NCBI GenBank assembly: GCA_008690995.1
Contig: VRMN01000009.1
Span: 372,001-436,000, forward strand
Length of the DNA: 64,000 nt
DNA from: Porphyridium purpureum
Lineage: Eukaryota; Rhodophyta; Bangiophyceae; Porphyridiales; Porphyridiaceae
Direction of reading: 5' to 3'
Positions 1 to 8,457 of this stretch are shown piece after piece. Position 1 is the first letter of the stretch. Each line of letters begins with the position of its first letter. A program made the position numbers and the translations under genes. Below the pieces are notes generated by a model. That model was not told the origin of the DNA. It worked only from the letters and a program-made list of their open reading frames with translations, and did not search any database.

Positions 1-563
1 ACAAAGGTAATTTTTGCGTCACCGCAACGAACCTTCTGGAGCCCGTCGAACAGCGCGCGGCAGGGCTCGTGACCGCCAAGTGGCGCATGAAAACCGTGCG
101 CGAGCTTCGCGTAGAACACGAGGTGCCGATCCCACTCAACAAGGATTCGCTCTATCGCGATATTGATGAGCGTCCGGCATTCCGCCAATTCAATCCGCTG
201 AAGATTCCCAAGCGACTGCAGGCCGAGCTTCCCTTTTCGAGTCGTGTGCAGCAATTTGTGCCCAAGCGCGCAGTGAAAAGGAGCGGCACAGAATGGGAAG
301 CGATGAAGCGCGAGCGCGCAGTGGTTATGAATGATCAGGAGAAAAAGGAGTACACGCTTATGCAGATGGTTAACACAATCCGCAAGTCGCGCGAGCGTAA
401 GGCAAAGGCGGTCAGAAAGGTGCAACATGCGAAGCGTGAAAAGAAGCGCCGCGAAGACGAGGAAATGCATCGCAAGGGCGAAGCCAAGCGCCGAAAAATC
501 GGATACGTCAAGACCGGGCTGCGTGAAAAGGCGCAAGCGCGCCGAGAAGGACGCGAAGATTGA
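1..563 (+). CDS. BMS1: BMS1 ribosome-biogenesis GTPase, C-terminal end (partial)
   Basis: The frame is open from base 3 to a TGA at 561-563, so only the last ~186 residues are present. Bms1 is a nucleolar GTPase of the small-subunit processome, needed for early 18S pre-rRNA cleavage. The piece shows the typical Bms1 tail: NKDSLY, then FNPLKIPKRLQAELPF, then KRAVVMNDQEKKEYTLMQ, followed by a Lys/Arg/Glu-rich helical end. TSR1 is a related family, but the NKDSLY and IPK-LQ-LPF signatures fit Bms1 better. The GTPase domain lies upstream, outside the window. Its stop is about 85 bases from the stop of the convergent C2 gene. Confidence 0.85.
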   Translation, partial: KGNFCVTATNLLEPVEQRAAGLVTAKWRMKTVRELRVEHEVPIPLNKDSLYRDIDERPAFRQFNPLKIPKRLQAELPFSSRVQQFVPKRAVKRSGTEWEAMKRERAVVMNDQEKKEYTLMQMVNTIRKSRERKAKAVRKVQHAKREKKRREDEEMHRKGEAKRRKIGYVKTGLREKAQARREGRED

Positions 564-647
564 GGGCACTTGCTGCGAGGATTGAGCAAGCTGGAATGTC
601 GGAAAGTCTGTAAATGAAAAAAACCTATGTTTTCATCGTTCGCGTAA

Positions 648-1157
648 TCATTCGTCTACTAGATTTGAGCTAGAGAACCATGAAATTTCTTCGAGGTAGA
701 TGATGGTGTCTGTGCGCTCTGCGGGAACATCCTTAAAGTACTTAAACCGAAGAGTAAGGTCTCCTTTGACCTTGGAGTCATTCTCAGACAAAAGATTGAA
801 AACTCCAACCAGGTCCCCCTCCTCAAAGACGGTGCGCGCCGGTAAAGAAACGGTGCCTAGGTAATCGTGTTTCTTGATGGCGCCCTTGAGGGAACCGTCG
901 TGGTCCATCACGCGCACCAAAATGCGCGCGTCCTCCGGAATGTGGCCCTTGACATGAAGTCCGAAAAACGCGTTCCACTCCGGGTCCTGATTGTCTTTGA
1001 TGGGCATGGTCTGCGCGAGCTCGTGGCCCTGCATACTCACCACCACGTACGGGTCGCTCTTCGATAGCAGGTCCTTGCGCTTCAGATTCTTCGCGCGTAC
1101 CACGTGAACTTCTATGCGCCCGTCCACCTCCAACATTGATGTGCCCTGTTCCTCCAT
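648..1157 (-). CDS. Small C2-domain protein
   Basis: About 169 aa from the ATG at 1155-1157 (MEEQGTSMLEVDGRIEV). The frame is open further upstream to 1400, but that part overlaps the divergent parvulin gene and is Pro/Arg-rich, so the inner ATG is preferred. One C2 domain fills most of the chain: GRIEVHVVRAKNLKRKDLLSK, then SDPYVVV, then DNQDPEWN, then VMDHDG, with Asp residues in the usual Ca2+-loop positions. Such single C2 proteins bind phospholipid, often with Ca2+. No transmembrane segment is visible. It resembles small plant C2 proteins; its partner is unknown. Confidence 0.8.
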   Translation of the reverse strand: MEEQGTSMLEVDGRIEVHVVRAKNLKRKDLLSKSDPYVVVSMQGHELAQTMPIKDNQDPEWNAFFGLHVKGHIPEDARILVRVMDHDGSLKGAIKKHDYLGTVSLPARTVFEEGDLVGVFNLLSENDSKVKGDLTLRFKYFKDVPAERTDTIIYLEEISWFSSSNLVDE

Positions 1158-1312
1158 CACCGAATGCTGCTCTGTCTGCCGGTCGTTCTGCTCCCGCTCT
1201 TCGACGCCGCCGCTCTCAAACGCGCAACTCGACTTGCCCACGGTGCCCCTTTTTGGTTTGACCTGAAACTCTGCGCTCTGTGGAAGAAAGCAAGAGAAGC
1301 CGGAAATGTACA

Positions 1313-2371
1313 ATGGGGAATGCGTTGACGCGACTGGCAACGCGCGCGGTGCCGCGACGCGTACCGGTAGTGGCACCGGCTGACGCACATGTCCCGTCAA
1401 CGAACGCAGCTAATTTGAAACTGGACGAAACCCAGTGGCTGCGTGCGGGCGACGCGGGTGCGCGCAGGTTGGGACAACAGCTCACGGAGGCGCAGCAGGT
1501 GAAAGCACGACATGTACTGGTCAAGGACGAGCAGACTGCCAAGCTAGTAGTGCAGGAATTGAATGCTGGAGAGCCTTTTAATCGCGTTGCCGAGAAGTAC
1601 AGCGAGTGCGAGGTATCTGCGCGAAGGGGAGGCGACCTCGGCTGGTTGCGGAGGGACCATGCGGTGCGCGAGTTCCAGGATGCTGTGTTCGTTGTGCCCA
1701 AGGGACTCAAGGATGTAGTACACACAAGGTTTGGTATCCATGTTTTCGAAGTTACAGATCGTGTGGAGCAGGGCTCCACGGCTGGCGATGAGAGCGGGCA
1801 GAAGAATGAACAAGAAGATCAAACCGTCACGGCAGAGTACAGACAGACGCTGAACGTGATAGCGGGAGCAATCCAGTCCAAAAAGTGGGGATCTGATGAG
1901 CCGTATTCACCGGTGGTGAGGGGCGAGCCAGCTCGAGAAGAGCAGGATCAGGCGCAGAAATACACCCATGCATCGATGCGCTCGATTCGTACCAGGGAGC
2001 ATTTGCCACGCGAGCGCGCGATTCCGCAGACATCCATTCCCGCCGAGAAGCCGGGCGTGCTGAATCAGCTGCAGATACAAAAACTTCTGTTCTTGTACTG
2101 GGACGACGCATCGTACTGGAATTCGCATAGGCTTGCCGAAGAATTTCATTTGGATGAAGAGACGGTGAGCCTGTTGCTCAGGTACAACTTTGCGTTCAAG
2201 ATGGCGCCGGACAATGATGGACGCATTCGAGCGTTTTCTAACGAGGGAAAGTTTTCCTTCAGACAAGTTCTCGATCGAATTGGAGAAGCTGCTGAGCACG
2301 ACCAATGGTTAAAGGCTCGTAAAATACCAACCGCCAATCCGCACGAGGATCTGCGGCAAGTCTCAGGGTAG
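1313..2371 (+). CDS. Parvulin-type (PpiC) peptidyl-prolyl isomerase, probably organellar, with a novel C-terminal region
   Basis: 352 aa from the first ATG (MGNALTRLATRAVPRR); an upstream in-frame GTG at 1280 is not used. The Arg/Ala-rich, acid-poor start looks like a mitochondrial or plastid transit peptide. Residues ~65-150 form a parvulin domain: ARHVLVKDEQTA, then LNAGEPFNRVAEKYSE, then GGDLGWLRRD, then GIHVFEVTDRVE. This fold catalyses cis-trans isomerisation of peptidyl-proline bonds. The last ~80 residues (LNQLQIQKLLFLYWDDASYW, then LAEEFHLDEETVSLLLRYNF) look like a compact helical domain that I do not recognise. It is divergent from the C2 gene, about 155 bases apart. Confidence 0.75.
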   Translation: MGNALTRLATRAVPRRVPVVAPADAHVPSTNAANLKLDETQWLRAGDAGARRLGQQLTEAQQVKARHVLVKDEQTAKLVVQELNAGEPFNRVAEKYSECEVSARRGGDLGWLRRDHAVREFQDAVFVVPKGLKDVVHTRFGIHVFEVTDRVEQGSTAGDESGQKNEQEDQTVTAEYRQTLNVIAGAIQSKKWGSDEPYSPVVRGEPAREEQDQAQKYTHASMRSIRTREHLPRERAIPQTSIPAEKPGVLNQLQIQKLLFLYWDDASYWNSHRLAEEFHLDEETVSLLLRYNFAFKMAPDNDGRIRAFSNEGKFSFRQVLDRIGEAAEHDQWLKARKIPTANPHEDLRQVSG

Positions 2372-2454
2372 ACATGCTTGATAAGAAGGAACAGAACCGA
2401 AGAGCCCATGCGGCCCTCTTCGAACGAAAAACAAACTTCAATGAACTACTCGTG

Positions 2455-3171
2455 TTAAGGACACATCAGCGTGTCGCGTGTGGCATTGCCCGTAGTCGGG
2501 TTTGTGCCAGACGCAATCGAGCACAAGTACCTTTGCTGGTCCTTACGGAAAAATGTGTCAGTGAAATCGGCGTTCTCAATTTTGACATCACCGATTTTCG
2601 TGCTCCCGACAATGTACGCGCTGGTCACCACGGCATCTTTCAGATTGGCACCGCGCAAGTTTGCCAGCTCGAGGTTCGCGTTATCCATTACCGCACCTTC
2701 AAAGTTGGCAAAGGCAAGATCGGCGTCAAAGAAGGACGCGCCCGTCAGGTTCGCTCCGGAGAAGTCGACATCGCGCAAGATGCTTTGCTGGAATGACTGC
2801 CCGCGCATATTCTTGCCCTTGAACGACGCCCCAGATAAATCTACCCCGCGTGTTACGTTTTTCACCGTGCCCGAATTCAGTGTGCTGGCTGCACCGCCGC
2901 TGACCTTGTCCGCACCCACAGCGTAGCCCTCCTCGGCCCCCACGGAAAGAGCGTTTCCCGCGATTACCACGGCCGCCACCGCAGACGCAGCAGCCCACTT
3001 CATCACTGCTCTCCTGCACTCATTCACGCTCACTGCCCCGTGCGTTTGCATCGCGAGCGGAGCGACCGCTCCAGTCGCGCGCCTTCCGCAGCGCCCAGCT
3101 GGATGATGCTTCCCCGCAGTCCTCACACCCACGAAGGACCAGGTTCCTCCGGAAAACGCTAATGGCGCCAT
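2455..3171 (-). CDS. Thylakoid-lumen pentapeptide-repeat protein (TL15/TL17-like)
   Basis: 238 aa from the ATG at 3169-3171 (MAPLAFSGG). The longer frame begins with TTG. The leader is two-part: a stroma-type segment with an early Phe, then a hydrophobic stretch (WAAASAVAAVVIAGNALSVG) ending in a VGA-EE site that fits lumenal processing. The mature part has tandem A(D/N)LxX pentapeptides (ANLTGASFFDADLAFANFEG and more), a right-handed beta-helix. The C-terminus RYLCSIASGTNPTTGNATRD closely matches plant TL15-type lumen proteins. Its function in the lumen is unknown. It is strong evidence for a plastid. Confidence 0.85.
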   Translation of the reverse strand: MAPLAFSGGTWSFVGVRTAGKHHPAGRCGRRATGAVAPLAMQTHGAVSVNECRRAVMKWAAASAVAAVVIAGNALSVGAEEGYAVGADKVSGGAASTLNSGTVKNVTRGVDLSGASFKGKNMRGQSFQQSILRDVDFSGANLTGASFFDADLAFANFEGAVMDNANLELANLRGANLKDAVVTSAYIVGSTKIGDVKIENADFTDTFFRKDQQRYLCSIASGTNPTTGNATRDTLMCP

Positions 3172-3420
3172 AGCTCTTCTCGGAACGGTGTCGCGAGCGC
3201 TTCTTCTCCCACAAGCCGCGCTCCGTGCCAGCAACTCATGCGCCTGCTCGGTCGTCTGCGTGCCGCACGCGCAACCACGCGAAATCTCCCAGCCAGCTGT
3301 ACCGCAAGTACACTGACTACCGGTGTTCGCACTGTGACTTCGATGCTCTGGTGACCGCAGCAGAACAAGCAACGCCGGCCGTGGCTATGTTCGACCACGC
3401 ACGGATGGGTTGGATCTCAA

Positions 3421-3884
3421 TTACATCTGCTGGGCACGAAAAAAGTGCGCAGGCTGGAGCGCTAGTTCGTCGTGGAAGACACGCTGCACATCACGCTGCA
3501 CGGTCTGCGCAACGATGCGGATGGTTGTTTCAACCATTGTCGAGTTCGGTGTCGGCCAGAGAGAAAGCTTGTCGTCTTCTGCGAAAAAGGTCTTTATGAA
3601 TGCGATTGCCTCATCGGGCTCTTCCAGGAAAAATGCTGCGAAAAGCTCACACTTTCACCCACCGCGCGCGTAGGTTCGACATTCTGAACTGCAGTCGTAT
3701 TTGTTTCTGGCGTCGAGTTCTTGCTCCACGGCAGGGTGAGTTTGCAGCTCATGGAATATGTCAGGGACGAAAAAGTGGGGAACAAGCAGGCAGATGTCTT
3801 TTCATGTTTACAGCTTGTGAATACTTATCTTGGATGTAAATCACACCAGTGTACAAATTACCCGTGTAGCCTTTTGTATCCATC
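3421..3884 (-). pseudogene. Unidentified coding stretch in broken frames
   Basis: Reading leftwards there is convincing coding sequence split over frames. MDTKGYTGNLYTGVIYIQDK starts at 3884. In a second frame, LVPHFFVPDIFHELQTHPAV runs to a TGA near 3658. The same frame then resumes with FFLEEPDEAIAFIKTFFAED and VQRDVQRVFHDELALQPAHF and ends at a TAA at 3421-3423. The stop-bearing piece lies inside a GT...AG segment of 27 bases whose removal keeps the frame, but an intron that short would be unusual. It may be a decayed gene, a spliced gene, or one with sequence errors. I do not recognise the family. Confidence 0.45.
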
Positions 3885-4451
3885 TTTCTTTCTCTGCTCT
3901 TCCACACGCTTCTAACACCTGGAAGATAGCAGCGCTCTGTCTTGAGGAGGTTCAAGCACCCCGGGGATCTCTTTTGTAGGGGTCGAGACTGCAAACTTAA
4001 GATCTGTGAAAGACAATGAAGGCAAAATGCTATTTGGCATCGCAGCCTATCCAAAGTTTGGCCTTTCGGTATCCTGGTTTGGGGATGCTTCGACTGTTGG
4101 GCATCAATCTCTCCTGAGTGCCGTCGTTTTTCTCCCACCCTTAAAAAGCGTGTGTGTGCGCGCACCCCAAGCAAGCTTGGCGACCGAGCACAGATTTCTA
4201 CCAAGTCTAGTGCTACTAGTATTTATACTACAGGTGCGATTGACGGGTACAAATGGGGTCCAGGCGACATGCACTTTCATCCGCGAAACTTTCGCGCAGA
4301 TTCTCCGACTGGATGTGACGGAAAAGGACACCACCCTGTTTCAAATTTCGTTAGAAAAGCTGAAATGGCTGCACGACCTTCTGCGGAAAAAGCCGCACAG
4401 TACACTGACTTCACCGAGGCAAAATTCAGCGCGGGTTGGCCGTTGCTTATT
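3885..4451. other. Gap between broken frames and the ELM1-like gene
   Basis: No gene is supported. A plus-strand frame from the ATG at 4027 stays open and has a coding-like part (FIRETFAQILRLDVTEKDTT, about 4280-4340), but it continues as antisense of the ELM1-like gene and has no recognisable domain. A TATA-like AGTATAAATACT lies on the minus strand around 4220-4231. Confidence 0.4.
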
Positions 4452-5822
4452 CTATCGAGGTCGCCCTCCGGTTGGAGCTGGCTGTGCTGCAGCAGCTGCG
4501 GTGGTGCGCACTGCCTCCACCGCCATCCGAACACGCTGCAATTGGCGGAGCGTGCGCAGGTGGTATCGAAATGCCGCGCGGTGTGACGCCTTGTCACTTG
4601 CAAGCTGCGTAAGCGATTCCTGCGTCCGTTGCGCATCGTTCGATAGCGGGTCAAACGCGCGAACGTGTGAGTGCGTCGCGAGCTCGGCCACAAACATCTC
4701 CAGTCGTTGGGACGACAAGAGCCGAGGGCTGACGCGAAGGATCAGTAGAGGATTGCCGCTACTCGCCACCTCGCTGAGCATGGATACTGAGTCGTCAGTC
4801 ACGCAGCAAACATGCACATGGTCTTCTCGAAGCGCGCGGAGAATGTCCGGATTGGCTTGTGTGTCTTTGAACCTGAGAACGACAAGGCGCGTTTCGTTTT
4901 GCTTGGCAATCTCTGCGCAGAGCGCGGTTTCGAGTCGTGCGCCGGAGCGGCGCGACGTGATAATCGTTACACGAAAAGGAGGCTTCAGCGCGGTCAGTGT
5001 CTTTACCGCCGCCATAACACGGCGTTCGTAGTCCCATCGCAGCCACCGGCGACGCGCTCCTCCAATCCAAACCGTAATATGTGGTGGTGCACTCGCGCCC
5101 GCACTCGAACGCATTCTTTGCTTCGGGGTGCATACGCTTGCGCCGAGAGCGCCCTGTGTTCGCACCCACTTCGAACCGTACGTGTCTCGAACGTGCAAAA
5201 GCATGTCATGGCGAGGTGCCACCAGCACGTCCACCTCTCTAGCACAAACGCGCGGATGAAGAACCTGCACCAATACTACTTGGCCGGTACTTGCTAAGCT
5301 CTGCTTCAATGCGACGCCAACTACACACGACCAGCCGCCTGCACTCACGACAACTAATTCTTGCGGGTGGCCGGAGCTCGTCTGCAAACGCTGGTCGTTC
5401 ACGGACCGAACTGACTCTAGCGCCTCGTCCCATCCCTGCGGAGTCGCACACCACGTTCTGGCTGCGTTGAGAACGACACGAATCCCTACACGGTTCATCC
5501 ATGACCGCGCACCCTCTGAGTCTGTGGCGACGCCATCTGAAACATGCGCATTTCGCATCAACTGCCAGCCCGCGACGAAGCACAAACGCTGCACCAGAGC
5601 ACGCCACCTGGAGCCGCTTTGCCACCGTAGCAGCGCGGTTTGTGGTTGGGTCGCCGGGTCATCCTGGCCCAAGGCCTTCGCAACTGTCAGCGCCTGCGCC
5701 TCGGCGCCCGTTTGAGCTTGTATTCGCAAGGCAGCGCGTCCGGCTCGTGTCGTCACCGCCGCCGTCGCCGCTGGTACGCACGCGCCGACTGCGTCGCCAA
5801 CCAGGAGGACGCGGCGCGCCAT
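4452..5822 (-). CDS. ELM1-like (DUF1022) protein, mitochondrial fission factor family
   Basis: 456 aa from the ATG at 5820-5822 (MARRVLLVGDAVG). The upstream frame to 6167 is antisense to CSL4 and is Ser/Thr/Arg-rich, so it is excluded. Family landmarks in order: GAEAQALTVAKALG; VLVQVLHPR; DVLVAPRHD; TQGALG; HITVWIGGARRR; TIITSRRSGARLE; CCVTDDSVSMLSEVASSGNP. These match the glycosyltransferase-like fold of plant ELM1 and bacterial DUF1022 proteins. Plant ELM1 recruits dynamin DRP3 to the outer mitochondrial membrane; bacterial members act in envelope biology. Its role here is inferred from family only. Its start codon overlaps that of CSL4. Confidence 0.8.
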   Translation of the reverse strand: MARRVLLVGDAVGACVPAATAAVTTRAGRAALRIQAQTGAEAQALTVAKALGQDDPATQPQTALLRWQSGSRWRALVQRLCFVAGWQLMRNAHVSDGVATDSEGARSWMNRVGIRVVLNAARTWCATPQGWDEALESVRSVNDQRLQTSSGHPQELVVVSAGGWSCVVGVALKQSLASTGQVVLVQVLHPRVCAREVDVLVAPRHDMLLHVRDTYGSKWVRTQGALGASVCTPKQRMRSSAGASAPPHITVWIGGARRRWLRWDYERRVMAAVKTLTALKPPFRVTIITSRRSGARLETALCAEIAKQNETRLVVLRFKDTQANPDILRALREDHVHVCCVTDDSVSMLSEVASSGNPLLILRVSPRLLSSQRLEMFVAELATHSHVRAFDPLSNDAQRTQESLTQLASDKASHRAAFRYHLRTLRQLQRVRMAVEAVRTTAAAAAQPAPTGGRPR

Positions 5823-6399
5823 GGAAGGCCAGGTTGTGGCCCCCGGAATGCGCGTGCTTGTGCCCGGCTTGCTCGAGGGCGCGTTGCGCGTGGTGCCGGA
5901 TGGCGGAATCAACGACGGCCGCGCCGAGCGCGTGGGACGTGTGGTAGTGGTTGAGGAACAGGCGCTTCGACTGGAGAGGAGTAGGCAGCATGCAGTGTGC
6001 CCGGCGGTAGGCAGGCGCGCCACAGGGCGCGTGACGCGTGTGAACAATCGCATGGCGGTGGTGGAGATTCTCGCAGTTGACCAAATACCCGTGAGTGACG
6101 GCTTTCGAGGGCTGATCCGGCAGCAGGATGTGCGCCAGGCTGAGGTGGATTCTGTGCAAATGTACAAGTCCTTTATGCCCGGCGATATTGTGGAGACAGT
6201 GGTCGTGTCGCTAGGCGACCGCGCAGCGTACTACTTGTCCACAGCAACCAATGAGCTCGGCGTCGTGCACGCCTTTTGCCCTTCTTGTGGCGACACGCCC
6301 ATGCATCCTCTCTCCTGGGTTGAGATGGGATGCGTACAATGCCCGTCCGTTCTCGAGTTCCGCAAAGTGGCCAAACGACCCGCTTCTGCCGTATTTTGA
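5821..6399 (+). CDS. CSL4: Exosome cap subunit CSL4 (EXOSC1)
   Basis: 192 aa, matching the ~195 aa of human EXOSC1. The N-terminal domain (VVAPGMRVLVPGLLEGA) is followed by the S1 domain with VGRRATGRVTRVNNRMAVV, then the signature FRGLIRQQDVRQAEVDSV and SFMPGDIVETVVVSLGD, then YYLSTATNELGVVHAF, and a C-terminal zinc-ribbon-like part with CPSCG and MGCVQCPSVLEFRKVA. CSL4 caps the RNA exosome and guides RNA into its 3'-5' nuclease channel. The ATG at 5821 shares bases with the ATG of the divergent ELM1-like gene, so its promoter must lie inside that gene. Confidence 0.92.
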   Translation: MEGQVVAPGMRVLVPGLLEGALRVVPDGGINDGRAERVGRVVVVEEQALRLERSRQHAVCPAVGRRATGRVTRVNNRMAVVEILAVDQIPVSDGFRGLIRQQDVRQAEVDSVQMYKSFMPGDIVETVVVSLGDRAAYYLSTATNELGVVHAFCPSCGDTPMHPLSWVEMGCVQCPSVLEFRKVAKRPASAVF

Positions 6400-6439
6400 A
6401 CGATGTACGTGCTGTCGAAGATAGACTCCTGACTCGTTG

Positions 6440-7680
6440 TGCTTTATTCGACCAGAGCATGAGTATCGCACACGGGTTCACGCAACTGAACTAGTGGGCC
6501 TTGGATTTCGTTGGACTTTCCTTGGCAATAACAATCAAGAGCCGAATCACTGCAAAGGGCATACGAAGGAGAGAGAAAGACAAGATAAACAATCGGTGCC
6601 CAGGATTTTTCCATGGCCCAGGAAAAGGCCAGTTCATGAGGACCTCTTTCAATGCATTTTCAACGAGGACCCCAATCTCTGCTGGCAGTCAAAGCAATGA
6701 AATCCGCGATGACGGTGGCGCTTTCGACCAAAAGTATGTTGTTCGTAAATCATAGTAGATGCGCGAGAGACCTCTGTATTGTCTTCGATATCTTGAAGCT
6801 CATAAGCAGAGAGCGCAAGGGCGGCAGCAATCTCAAAGCTGGCGTGTTCGCCAGAGCACGCCGCACCTGCATTTACAAACACAGAAATACCTAACAAGAC
6901 GTGCCACCAGCAAGCAGGATGCAACAATAGTCGCGCGAGATGCATTTTACGCAGAAGTGACGATTGGTGTGTGATTTGTTTCGAATCTTTTGCAGACCGC
7001 TCCACCTGCGAGTTGCTCGTCGATCGAGCGTGTCTGGTTTCGACCGTGCCGCGGGTCGATCGCTGTGTCCAAAGTTTTAAGCGTCGCACGCTGTTTCTTG
7101 TTGATGTAAGATATGGTGCGCTCTCAATCTTGTCTGCGCGTTGTTTTGGTGTGCATCGAATTCGCGCAAACACGGTGGCATGACACGCTTCGGCAGCGTT
7201 GGCCCAAAGGCGACCAATATAACGCGGCCGAATGTGGCGCACAGAAGAACTTCGGAGCAAAGTGCGAAACGTTGGACACGATGGCATACACACGAGTACG
7301 GGGAAGACGAGTCGACTCAGGGATGCAGGAGACCGTGGGCCTGCCGGAGATCTGTGAAGAGCGCTAATTTAAACAGGCGCATGCCTGAACCATCAAGCGA
7401 AGACTCGTGGAGATATTTGCCCGGCGTCCAGGAGATGTGGCTGCTTGTGTACAGAGAAACGCTACCAAGCTCAACACAATCTTCAACGTGGCCTGTCTCT
7501 AGCCGCGCCTGGTCGAGCCGAGCCGCCGCCTCAAATATGTGCTTCAAATTTTCTAAAAGAAAGCGAAAAACAACAGCGAGCTGGGCAAAACTGCCTTCTA
7601 ATAGACCGTCGTCCGCGCCATCCAGTGCCGCGGCAGCTAGTCGCTCACTGCGAGATTGCATGGATGCCCTTCCGAGCGCA
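6440..7680 (-). repeat. Diverged dispersed repeat, copy A
   Basis: This stretch, read on the minus strand, matches 31020-32250 on the plus strand. Hand alignment of 6988-7077 (complement) with 31617-31706 gives 66 of 90 identical bases without gaps; 7392-7412 matches 31273-31293 at 19 of 21. Similarity continues from about 7680 down to about 6440. Copy A has two long minus-strand ORFs (7317-7772 and 6649-7287). Over 118 aligned codons the second shares 54 residues with copy B and has no gap. It could be an old segmental duplication of a gene or of an unknown element. I recognise no domain. Confidence 0.7.
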
Positions 7681-7772
7681 TGTCCAAACTTCTGGCCGAC
7701 GCACGCCCGATGCATCCTCACCGCACCGAATTCAGGCTCCTTCCGCGCTCGCTGTACACGCGGACCCTTCAT
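7317..7772 (-). CDS. Hypothetical protein, 151 aa, mostly within repeat copy A
   Basis: An ATG-started minus-strand ORF. Parts are coding-like: LLEGSFAQLAVVFRFLLENL, then YLHESSLDGSGMRLFKLALF. The matching frame in repeat copy B keeps similar residues (for example QESSLD) but is interrupted, which suggests coding ancestry with copy A the better preserved. No signal peptide, membrane span or known domain is visible. Confidence 0.35.
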   Translation of the reverse strand: MKGPRVQRARKEPEFGAVRMHRACVGQKFGHALGRASMQSRSERLAAAALDGADDGLLEGSFAQLAVVFRFLLENLKHIFEAAARLDQARLETGHVEDCVELGSVSLYTSSHISWTPGKYLHESSLDGSGMRLFKLALFTDLRQAHGLLHP

Positions 7773-8457
7773 CTGGTTCGGTGTTCAGCCACGCATCAAT
7801 TTTTTTTTTCATTTATTAATGTATTTATTAATTATTTCCCGTTTTCGTGTCATTGCGAGAACGAGCGGTGCGGCGTAGAAATCTGTGCCACTCATCCGGC
7901 ACGTGCGCTTGCTCGATCACGCGCCGCAGGAAAAAATGCGTCGTGTGCACCACTGAGGCGGCAGCGCTCGCTCAAATCGGCGTGTGTGCGTGTGTGTGCG
8001 TGTGTGTGTGCGTGTGTGTGTGCGTGTGTTCGGTTCGTCGTCTTTCTTTTTGTTTTCTTTCCCCTTCGGCTCCACGTGTTTGTTTCTTGGATTCAGACGC
8101 GTGTGTTTGTTGGAGACGCGTGTGGGTGTGTTTGTGCGTGTGTGTTCCACACGCGGAAACTCGGAAAGGGGACACGGCGGCACGGCGAATAGCGTGAGGA
8201 GCAAAGGTGGAAAATGCATATGGTTGACCATGTGGGTGATAGAAACTGCTCGCTCGCTATGAAAACGCAGGGTTACGGCAACGGCATCTCCACAAACACC
8301 ATCGGAAACCGACTTGGGGTTTGGACGAGGAATTCTGACGCTTACTCTGCAGATTGCAAGCACGAAAGGTGAAGACGCTTATATGCTTCGTTCGAAACAT
8401 GGTGCGCCCGCGTGTCTCAGGAATTCCGGACGTGGACGTCGCCAGAGGTAGCTGCGC
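7773..8457. other. Gap with TG microsatellite
   Basis: No gene is supported. It holds a T-run and AT-rich patch at 7799-7845, then a TGTGTGCG-type microsatellite (see separate entry), then presumably the promoter of the zinc-finger gene. Confidence 0.6.
7981..8035. repeat. (TG/CG)n microsatellite
   Basis: About 55 bases of alternating GTGTGTGCG units; a weaker GTGTG cluster follows at 8100-8150. Alternating purine-pyrimidine DNA of this kind can take up Z-form. Confidence 0.9.

Noticed and set aside
4027-5031. A long plus-strand ORF through the ELM1-like gene
   Set aside because: Most of it is antisense to a clearly recognised gene; only the part before 4452 is mildly coding-like.
7981-8035. 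Possible CRISPR-like or satellite array
   Set aside because: It is a simple dinucleotide microsatellite with no spacers.
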